Below, piece by piece: positions 1 to 5,946 of a DNA stretch of 14,961 nt. Position numbers and translations under genes: made by a program. The stretch covers positions 1 through 14,961 of the forward strand of contig JBCBYI010000094.1 of the NCBI GenBank assembly GCA_039815945.1. The letters are read 5' to 3'. The DNA is from UBA11606 sp039815945. GTDB lineage: Bacteria > Actinomycetota > Acidimicrobiia > Acidimicrobiales > Aldehydirespiratoraceae. Under the pieces are notes generated by a model. The model was not told the DNA's origin, made no database searches, and saw only the letters and a list, made by a program, of their open reading frames with translations. The first letter of the stretch is position 1. Each line of letters opens with the position of its first letter.

Positions 1-549
1 CTTCCGCCGACCATCGCCGAGGTCCTGCTCGGTGGTGGCGACGACATGGCCGAGGAAGAGGCTGCCGCTGAAGAAGAGGCTGCCGCTGAAGAGGAGGCTG
101 CCGAGGAAGAGGCCGCCCCCGAGCTCGGTACCATCGTCGGCGTCGCGGAAGAGGCCGGCATCTTCACCACCCTGCTCGCTGCGGGTGAGGCCACCGGCCT
201 CGCCGTCGCGCTCGACGCCCCCGGCGACTTCACCATCTTCGCCCCGACCGATGAGGCCTTCGCCGCCGCCCTCGACGCCCTCGGCCTCACCGCCGAAGAG
301 CTCCTTGCCGATGTCGGCACCCTGACCTCGATCCTCACCTACCACGGTGTCCTGGGTTCGGTCAGCGCCGAGGACGCCATCGCCCTCGACGGCCAGTCGG
401 TCGCCACCATCAACGGAGCCGAGATCGCCATCAGCGTGGTCGACGGCAACGTGGTCATCAACGACAGCGCCACCGTGATCCAGGCCGACGTTCCCGCCAG
501 CAACGGCGTGATCCACGTCATCGACACGGTCCTCCTGCCGCCGTCCTGA
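1..549 (+). CDS. Fasciclin (FAS1) domain surface protein, 5' end outside the window
   Basis: The reading frame is open from base 1, so this is the C-terminal 182 residues of a longer protein. Residues 1-10 (LPPTIAEVLL) look like the end of a preceding FAS1 domain, because the second domain ends in the similar DTVLLPPS. An acidic Ala/Glu linker (about residues 16-40) follows, then one complete FAS1 domain (about 42-182). It has the H1-type motif FTIFAPTDEAF (77-87), the YH motif in ILTYHGV (111-117) and the H2-type motif NGVIHVIDTVLLP (168-180). FAS1 domains are extracellular adhesion modules, so a secreted or surface-anchored role is likely; the signal peptide would lie upstream of the window. 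The ATG at 46 falls inside the linker and is not a credible start. The next gene is an ECF sigma factor, and FAS1 proteins are known targets of the SigK family in mycobacteria. Confidence 0.9.
   Translation, partial: LPPTIAEVLLGGGDDMAEEEAAAEEEAAAEEEAAEEEAAPELGTIVGVAEEAGIFTTLLAAGEATGLAVALDAPGDFTIFAPTDEAFAAALDALGLTAEELLADVGTLTSILTYHGVLGSVSAEDAIALDGQSVATINGAEIAISVVDGNVVINDSATVIQADVPASNGVIHVIDTVLLPPS
55..117 (+). repeat. 18-bp in-frame tandem repeat encoding the acidic AEEEAA linker
   Basis: Bases 55-72 and 73-90 are identical 18-mers, 91-108 is a diverged third copy, and a partial fourth starts at 109. Each copy encodes a block of Ala and Glu. The unit is a multiple of three, so copy number can change without a frameshift and would alter linker length between FAS1 domains. 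Confidence 0.8.
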
Positions 550-588
550 GGTCCGTGAACTCGGTATCCCCCAACGTGTTCGTCGGTG

Positions 589-621
589 CCGTTCCGTCCG
601 CCCTCCCGGTGGACGGAGCGG
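589..621 (+). terminator. Strong hairpin between the FAS1 gene and the sigma factor gene (no U-tract)
   Basis: Bases 589-602 pair with 608-621 to form a 14-bp stem with two G-U wobbles and a 5-base loop (603-607, CTCCC). It lies 40 bases after the FAS1 stop. No T-run follows, so it could be a U-less terminator, an mRNA 3'-end stabiliser, or an attenuating structure that sets the sigma factor level if the genes are co-transcribed. The pairing is seen directly; the function is inferred. Confidence 0.5.
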
Positions 622-638
622 TCCGGCGGCCGCGTCAC

Positions 639-643
639 GGAGG
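639..643 (+). promoter_or_regulatory. Shine-Dalgarno GGAGG supporting the sigma factor ATG at 650
   Basis: GGAGG lies 6 bases before the ATG at 650, an ideal spacing. It supports the longer form of the sigma factor, against the competing GTG at 710. Confidence 0.6.
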
Positions 644-649
644 CTGCGT

Positions 650-1255
650 ATGAACACGATCGTCGGGGTCGAAACCACATCAACGCCACGTACTCGCTAC
701 GCTCGAACCGTGAGCACCGCAGAGGTACCCGTCGGGCACGACGTCGAGACCGCCTTCGTCCGTGGTGACGAAGACGCGCTCCGGCTGGCGTACACCGAGT
801 ACGGCCGGCTGGTCTACAGCTTCTGTGCTCGTTCGCTCGATCCCGAGCGCGCCAAGGACGTCACCCAGGAAGTCTTCCTGAGTGCCTGGCGGGCTCGTGA
901 GCGCTACAACCCCGACAAGGGTCGTCTCGGTGCATGGTTGATGGGCATCGCCCGCAACCGGGTCATCGACAACGTCCGATCCGAGAAGCGTCACAGTGAT
1001 CGCCGCGCCGACGAGGACACCGTCGAGTTGTCCACCGAGGCCGAGGTCGACGCGACGAGCGACAAGATGCTCGTCGCCGACGCCCTCAAGGAACTGCCAG
1101 AACGAGCACGTGAAGTGATCATGCTGGCCTATTTCCAGGATTTGACGCATCCGCAGATCGCCGAACGAACGAATATCCCATTAGGAACCGTGAAATCCGA
1201 CATCCGTCGTGGCCTTGCACGGATCCGCCGCCATCTGGAGAATCAGCATGACTGA
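650..1255 (+). CDS. ECF-type RNA polymerase sigma factor, SigK-like
   Basis: This 201-residue sigma-70 family protein has only regions 2 and 4, as ECF factors do. Region 2 spans about 43-113 and includes DVTQEVFLSAWR (70-81), followed by GRLGAWLMGIARNRVIDNVR. Region 4 spans about 145-195 and holds the helix-turn-helix with LTHPQIAERTNIPLGTVKSDIRRGLARIR. It would direct RNA polymerase to a small stress or surface regulon. The ATG at 650 has a good GGAGG. A GTG at 710 (giving 181 residues) sits 6 bases after a TACGCT box and could start a leaderless transcript; the 20 extra residues look unlike conserved sequence. The stop overlaps the anti-sigma start by 8 bases, implying translational coupling. 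The RskA-like partner and FAS1 neighbour suggest the SigK group, but the subgroup is inferred. Confidence 0.93.
   Translation: MNTIVGVETTSTPRTRYARTVSTAEVPVGHDVETAFVRGDEDALRLAYTEYGRLVYSFCARSLDPERAKDVTQEVFLSAWRARERYNPDKGRLGAWLMGIARNRVIDNVRSEKRHSDRRADEDTVELSTEAEVDATSDKMLVADALKELPERAREVIMLAYFQDLTHPQIAERTNIPLGTVKSDIRRGLARIRRHLENQHD
698..703 (+). promoter_or_regulatory. Candidate -10 box (TACGCT) for a leaderless sigma factor transcript
   Basis: TACGCT matches TANNNT and is followed by exactly 6 bases before an in-frame GTG at 710. That spacing puts the transcription start on the start codon, as in actinobacterial leaderless mRNAs. No convincing -35 box is visible. It competes with the Shine-Dalgarno-led ATG at 650. 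Confidence 0.4.
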
Positions 1256-1934
1256 AGACAGTCTCCAACTCGCTGACGATGAAGCCCGGATCGACGCGCT
1301 CTTGCGATCGATGACCGTGGACGACTTGGAGCTCAGCGCGCCGCCGGCCTCGCTCTGGGATGAAATCGAAGCTGCCGTGCTCACCTCGATCTCTTCCGAT
1401 TCCGTGGGAGAGGAGTCTGGTGAGTCAGCGCCGAACAATGTCGTCGACATCACCAGCCGGTTTCGCCGCGGGACGGCGTTCTTCGCCGCGGCGGCGGCCG
1501 CCGTCGTCATGATCGTCGGGGCTGTCGTCGTCGCTGCCAGCAGCAGCGACGACCCGGCCTACGAAGTGGTCGGCGAAGCCGACCTCGGTTGGCAGGACGG
1601 CTTCGTCGCCGAGGGCGTCACCGTCTCCGTCGACGCCGCCATCCTCGACGATGGCTCCGGCTCGGTCCAAGCCGTCCGGCTCGACGATGCGTCGTTGCCC
1701 ACCCGGGCCGATGAAGACCTCGAACTCTGGCTGATCGGCGTTGACGACGCTGGCGAGCTCACCATCCAGACGCTCGGCCTGATCGAGGGTGCCGGTGGCA
1801 CATTCGACGTGCCCGACGAGTTCGACTCGTCAGCGTTCGAGACCGTGCTCGTCGACATCAGCTACGAACCCCGAGACGGGGTCGAGGCCCACTCCGGCGC
1901 CTCGATCGTGCGGGGCGAGATCCTCGACGCCTGA
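1248..1934 (+). CDS. RskA-like transmembrane anti-sigma factor
   Basis: This 228-residue protein has a short acidic cytoplasmic N-terminus (1-72), one TM helix (about 75-98, with Arg residues just before it) and an extracytoplasmic domain (about 100-228). The outer part resembles the anti-sigma-K factor (RskA) C-terminal domain, with DLELWLIGVDDAGE near its middle. It would hold the adjacent sigma factor at the membrane until released, in RskA by intramembrane proteolysis. The ATG at 1248 has GGAG 7 bases upstream and overlaps the sigma factor stop; an in-frame ATG at 1209 lies deep inside the sigma gene and is less likely. The N-terminal region lacks the HxxxCxxC zinc motif of ZAS-type anti-sigma factors and has no cysteine at all. 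A terminator follows the stop. Confidence 0.85.
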   Translation: MTEDSLQLADDEARIDALLRSMTVDDLELSAPPASLWDEIEAAVLTSISSDSVGEESGESAPNNVVDITSRFRRGTAFFAAAAAAVVMIVGAVVVAASSSDDPAYEVVGEADLGWQDGFVAEGVTVSVDAAILDDGSGSVQAVRLDDASLPTRADEDLELWLIGVDDAGELTIQTLGLIEGAGGTFDVPDEFDSSAFETVLVDISYEPRDGVEAHSGASIVRGEILDA

Positions 1935-1956
1935 TCGTCATCTCGAGAACGAGAAG

Positions 1957-1995
1957 CGACGGACCTGGCCTCACGGCCGGGTCCGTCGTCGTTTT
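1957..1995 (+). terminator. Intrinsic terminator after the sigma/anti-sigma pair
   Basis: Bases 1957-1970 pair with 1975-1988 in a 14-bp GC-rich stem with one wobble and a TCAC loop (1971-1974), followed by TCGTTTT. It starts 22 bases after the anti-sigma stop. An 8-bp palindrome, TCTCGAGA, lies at 1941-1948 just before it. The structure separates the sigma/anti-sigma unit from the next gene. Confidence 0.85.
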
Positions 1996-2019
1996 CGAGC
2001 ACGCCGACGTCGGCACGAC

Positions 2020-2025
2020 AACACT
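2020..2025 (+). promoter_or_regulatory. Weak candidate -10 box for the large signal-TM-helical protein
   Basis: AACACT lies exactly 6 bases before the ATG at 2032 and matches four of the motif's features poorly (A at 2, T at 6, but no T at 1). The spacing equals that at 698 and 13579. The GGAG at 2026 is only 2 bases from the ATG, too close for a normal ribosome binding site, so a leaderless start is possible. Confidence 0.25.
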
Positions 2026-2031
2026 GGAGCC

Positions 2032-4599
2032 ATGCGGTCGTTCGTGCGCTTCCTGGTCCTCGTCTCTGTACTCATCGCCGGGTTGGCACCGGCGGCGGGG
2101 CAGGACGGCTTCACCATCGGCCAATTCGAGGGTGAGGGAGCGATCTTCCGCAACGGTCAGCTGTACGCGTTTCCGCTGGCGGCCCCGGTCGATTTCGTCC
2201 TGCTCGACGACGGCACCCTGATCCTTATGGACAACATCGTCGGTGTCGTCGCCATCGGTGGCCGCGCCGGCGAGGATCCCGAACAGCCCGGTCTCGCCGC
2301 CCGCCAAGAACTCGTCGGGATCCCCGACGGTCGGGCGATCACCCGGACCGGCTTCGGCGACGAGCTCGCGGTCGTTTCTGGAGAGGGCGGTCTGTTCGTC
2401 ATCGACCCGGCGGTCCAAGGCTTCGTCGATCTCACCTTCGCCCTGCGAGACCCCATCGACGTACGGGCCGTGGCCGACGGCCTCGTGGTGACCGAAGCCG
2501 ACGGCGCGCTCGTCTTCGTCGACTACGAGGGTGGGCTGCTCCCCCTCGACGGACTCGACGACCCGCGGGGCGTGGCGCCCGGCCCGGGCGGTCGGCCTCA
2601 CGTGTGCGACTACGCCGCCGGTGTGGTCGCCGTGCCTGACGAGGACGGCGTCTTCGTTCCCGTGGCCGAGGTGCCCGCTCCTACCAGGATCGTCGGCGTA
2701 CCGGAGCCGGACGCGCCCGGTGACGCCCCCGCCGAGACCCTCCTGATCGTCAGCGACCCGGACGAGCAGGTCGAGGGCGACGAGGAGGTCTTCGTCGTCG
2801 TCACCGAGTTCGACGATCCCGCCGGCTCGCTGATCGAGGCCGACGAGCTCCCCACCTATGTGGTCGCACCCGCCCCGCAGATTCCGGTCGCGGCGGTGCT
2901 CGAGCCCGCCCAGCTCGACCCTGTTGTGGTCGACGAGGTCGTCGAGGAACTCTTCGGCGATCGAGCGATCCCTGCGCCGGCCACGACCACCTCCACGACG
3001 ACCGAAGCGCCCGCCGACGACACCGAAGCGGCAGCACCCAGCGACGCCGATCTGGAGACGGCGGTGGACGAGACACCGGCCGATGGGTCGGTGGCCGCCG
3101 ACGGCTCCGATGATGGGCCGTGGTGGGTGCTGCTGCTCCTCATTCCCTTCGCGCTCGCCGGTGTGCTCACGATCCTGCTCGCGCGGCGGCGCGCCGGCGC
3201 GCGGCCGCCACAGCCCGACGTCGACCCGCCGCCGGCGCAGTCGATTGCGAGTGCGCCGATGATGGCCGCCGCGGATCCCTGTGCTGACGAGATCCGGGCC
3301 GCCGAGGCTGCCGAAGCGGCGTGTGCGTCCGCGACGGCGGAGGCGGAGGCGGCCGAAGGCGCAGCCGACGACGCGGCCACAACCGCTCGCGATCTCGGTC
3401 GAGTCGCGACCGACGCCGCCGCGGCCGCGAAGGCCAAGGCCGACATCTTGGCGGTGGCCGACGCCGCCCTCGACCCCGGGAGTTCCTACGCCGAGGACGA
3501 CCGCGGCCGGATCACCTCCGGCGACCTCGCGCTCAAGGACGAGGCCTCGAAGGCGGCCTATGCCCGCTACCAGGCGGGCGAACTGAGCGCCGGTGAGCTG
3601 GAGGCCGAATGGGATCGACTCGGCGACCGCGGCGCGATCGACGAGCTCCGTCGGGCGGCCGCGGCCCGCCGCGACGAAGCCAAGGCCGAAGCCGACCAGG
3701 CCGCCGAGGCTGCTGCCGACGCGAAGCGCGCTGCGGACGACGCCCAAGCCCAGGCTGACGCGGCCCGAGCCGCCGCCACCGACGCGCGAGCCGCCGCCGA
3801 CGCGGCCTGTGCCGACGCCACGGCCGCTCGGGCCGCCGCCGACGAGTGCCTCGGTCGAGAGGCCGAACGCCAGGCCGCCGAAGCCGAAGCGGAAGCCCTG
3901 GCCGCCGAGGACGCGGCCCGGCGGGCAGCCGAGGACGCGGCCGACGAGGAGCGAGACGAAACCGATGACGAGCCTCGTGACGAGCCTGCCTCCCAGCAGC
4001 AGGAACCCGAGGGTTGTCCCTGCGGCACGTGGTACATCTACGGCTCGATGGTCGGCGGAACCGCCGTGTTCTGGGGTACCGAGACCCACAAATTCTGGGC
4101 GGTCTGCACCTGCAACAGCGGCGTCTGGATCGAGTTCGTGACGACGACGACCCGCTGGGGCATCGGTCTCGGCGGCGAAGGTGGTGCCATCGCCGGCTTC
4201 GCGACCGGGTTCACCGTCGCCGAGGTGCAGTCGGCCGTGGCCGGCGCGCTGCTCGGCGTGAGCGGCGATCTCTCCCTCGGCGTCAGCGGCGGCGCGGTGG
4301 TGAAGTCGGCGGCCAAGGGCGGCAAGTTGAAGGAGGCGCTCCAGGCCGCGAGCCGCTCACTCAAGGGTGTCGAAGACGGCGTCAGCGCGGCAACGAAGCT
4401 GAAGGCGAGCGATGCGCAGGCCGTCGGTCAGGCCGTGCAGCAGACCGACGGCGTGAAGGCCCTCATCCTGCCCGTCTCCGGGCTCGCTGCGGCCGGACTC
4501 CAGATCGGGATCTGGAAGGCCACCAGCACCACGGTCAACGTGACCGCCGCCAACTTCCCCGGCGGCGGCTACTACAAGGGCACGAAGACGTTCCCGTGA
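2032..4599 (+). CDS. Unrecognised signal-peptide, single-TM protein with Ala-rich helical region and Cys/Gly-rich C-terminus
   Basis: I do not recognise this 855-residue protein. From the ATG at 2032 it has a signal peptide (about 1-23), a beta-rich acidic region (25-310) with short repeated strand motifs such as GTLILMDNIVGVVAIGG and GALVFVDYEGG that suggest a propeller-like fold, and a Thr/Ala/Asp-rich linker (314-360). A TM helix (364-384) is followed by RRRAGAR, a stop-transfer signal that puts the C-terminal half in the cytoplasm. Residues 410-640 are strongly Ala/Glu/Asp/Arg-rich helix, interrupted at about 481-540 by a less repetitive segment. The C-terminal domain (660-855) has two CxC pairs (662/664 and 692/694), aromatic strands and a glycine-rich stretch (709-755). 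The frame stays open upstream into the anti-sigma gene, but ATG 2032 gives the signal peptide and follows the terminator. It converges on tldE with a 9-base gap. Receptor, mechanosensor or scaffold roles are all guesses. Confidence 0.85.
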   Translation: MRSFVRFLVLVSVLIAGLAPAAGQDGFTIGQFEGEGAIFRNGQLYAFPLAAPVDFVLLDDGTLILMDNIVGVVAIGGRAGEDPEQPGLAARQELVGIPDGRAITRTGFGDELAVVSGEGGLFVIDPAVQGFVDLTFALRDPIDVRAVADGLVVTEADGALVFVDYEGGLLPLDGLDDPRGVAPGPGGRPHVCDYAAGVVAVPDEDGVFVPVAEVPAPTRIVGVPEPDAPGDAPAETLLIVSDPDEQVEGDEEVFVVVTEFDDPAGSLIEADELPTYVVAPAPQIPVAAVLEPAQLDPVVVDEVVEELFGDRAIPAPATTTSTTTEAPADDTEAAAPSDADLETAVDETPADGSVAADGSDDGPWWVLLLLIPFALAGVLTILLARRRAGARPPQPDVDPPPAQSIASAPMMAAADPCADEIRAAEAAEAACASATAEAEAAEGAADDAATTARDLGRVATDAAAAAKAKADILAVADAALDPGSSYAEDDRGRITSGDLALKDEASKAAYARYQAGELSAGELEAEWDRLGDRGAIDELRRAAAARRDEAKAEADQAAEAAADAKRAADDAQAQADAARAAATDARAAADAACADATAARAAADECLGREAERQAAEAEAEALAAEDAARRAAEDAADEERDETDDEPRDEPASQQQEPEGCPCGTWYIYGSMVGGTAVFWGTETHKFWAVCTCNSGVWIEFVTTTTRWGIGLGGEGGAIAGFATGFTVAEVQSAVAGALLGVSGDLSLGVSGGAVVKSAAKGGKLKEALQAASRSLKGVEDGVSAATKLKASDAQAVGQAVQQTDGVKALILPVSGLAAAGLQIGIWKATSTTVNVTAANFPGGGYYKGTKTFP

Positions 4600-4608
4600 G
4601 CCCCGAGT

Positions 4609-5946
4609 TCACAAGGTGAAGCGCATCGCCGACACGAGCGCGCCCGGCAGCCGAAGGCTCTCAGCCGAGCGGCGGCCGTAGGTTCCCGAATCGAGGATGG
4701 TGTCGGCGGTGTCGGTGAGCCCTTCGAGACCGTCGCCCAGCAGGTTGTAGGCGGTGTCGTCGAACCGCAGCACCTCGATCGGGGCGACGATCTCCCCGCC
4801 CTCGACCCAGAAGGTGCCGAAGCGGGTCATCCCGGTCGTGCGGCAGGCGGCGCGGTCGGAGAAGTTGAGGTACCACAGGTTGCCGACGTAGAGACCGGTG
4901 CCGAGGGCGTCGAGCACGCCGTCGGTCGGTAGGGCGCCGGGGTCCATCGCGATCGCCAGCGGGCTCTCGCCGTCTTCGGCACCGTTGGTGGCGACCCCGT
5001 ACTCCTGGGCCGACCGCGGCGACACGAGATGCTGGTCGAACGAGCCGGCCGTGATGAGCGGCACCGAGTCGGGCCGCCCGAAGCCGGCCGACTGGAAGTC
5101 GGGAGCCACGCCGCCGGCGATGTCCTCGCGGATCGTGACGCTCGGCGCGAAGTAGGCGCCGTCGGTGACCATCCGCAACAGCGGCGTCTGGCGCGTCTCG
5201 TGAGCCCGGAGACCGAATCCGCCCCACGTGAGCATGCCCATGATCTGCTGCACCGCTGCCGGGGTGAGATAGCTGCGGTAGTCGCCGGGCGAGAGGTTGA
5301 TCGCTGGTCGACCGAGTGCGTCGAGTTCGCGGATCGACCAGTCGAGCTTGGTCGAGAAGGCGGCGTCGTCCCACGCCATACCGGCGTACGCGTTCTTCGT
5401 CGCCTTGTCGCCACCGAGGTGCAGGGACCAGTCGAGATTGAACGTGGATGCCTCGAACCAGTTGCGCTGGCCGAGCGAGGAACCGAACGCCTGGTAGGTG
5501 TCGCCAGCCGCGTAGATCCCGACGAAGTCGTTGCCGGACGCGCCGGCGGTGATCGCCTCGACCGCATCGGCGGCGACCGGCATCGTGCCGCTCACGGTGC
5601 GCTCGGAATCGGCGCCGTCGGTGGCGTACAGCAGATGCGGATCCTCGGGCAGGACCTGACGCTGCGCCCGGAGCTGGTCGAGCAGAGCCGTGATGCGGCC
5701 CTGGTCGATGCTGCGCTCGCCGGTGAGCGACACGCTGCCCTCGGCGTGGTGCGAACCGGCGACGAGGTCGAGGGCGAGGTGCTGTTGGTGCACCGTTCCG
5801 GCCTGACGGACGGCGGCGTGGTTGAAACGCACGAAGTCGCTGGTCTCGCCGCTCAGCGACGCGAGGAGGACCTCGTCTCCTTGCAGGGTGCCGCTCGCCC
5901 AGGTGACGAGCTCGTCGAAGTCGCTGCGGGCGTCGGCGGTGCTCAC
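4609..5946 (-). CDS. tldE: TldE/PmbA family protein, non-catalytic partner of TldD
   Basis: This 445-residue protein belongs to the U62 (TldD/PmbA) family. It pairs with TldD to form a heterodimeric metalloprotease that degrades unfolded peptides; in E. coli the pair trims microcin B17 and breaks down CcdA. Family features include the central NDFVGIYAAGDTYQAFGSSLGQRNWFE segment, the AINLSPGDYRSYLTPAAV segment and the C-terminal NLWYLNFSDRAACRTTGMTRFGTFWVEGGEIVAPI. It has no HExxxH motif, as expected for the TldE subunit. The GTG start at 5946 overlaps the tldD stop (GTGA, 4 bases) and has GGAGG 6 bases upstream, so the two are translationally coupled. The frame runs further upstream inside tldD, but that extension is not protein-like. 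It is the last gene of the minus-strand operon. Confidence 0.93.
   Translation of the reverse strand: MSTADARSDFDELVTWASGTLQGDEVLLASLSGETSDFVRFNHAAVRQAGTVHQQHLALDLVAGSHHAEGSVSLTGERSIDQGRITALLDQLRAQRQVLPEDPHLLYATDGADSERTVSGTMPVAADAVEAITAGASGNDFVGIYAAGDTYQAFGSSLGQRNWFEASTFNLDWSLHLGGDKATKNAYAGMAWDDAAFSTKLDWSIRELDALGRPAINLSPGDYRSYLTPAAVQQIMGMLTWGGFGLRAHETRQTPLLRMVTDGAYFAPSVTIREDIAGGVAPDFQSAGFGRPDSVPLITAGSFDQHLVSPRSAQEYGVATNGAEDGESPLAIAMDPGALPTDGVLDALGTGLYVGNLWYLNFSDRAACRTTGMTRFGTFWVEGGEIVAPIEVLRFDDTAYNLLGDGLEGLTDTADTILDSGTYGRRSAESLRLPGALVSAMRFTL

Noticed and set aside
1181..1183. A TTA leucine codon in the sigma factor gene, which might hint at bldA-like control
   Set aside because: Another in-frame TTA occurs in proA (in FLRGSS), a housekeeping gene, so the codon is not a special regulatory mark here.
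1858..4089. Long open frame on the minus strand opposite the large signal-TM-helical gene
   Set aside because: Its translation is Arg/Gly-rich and low in complexity, as expected for the shadow of a high-GC gene; the plus frame has a signal peptide, TM helix and ordered domains.
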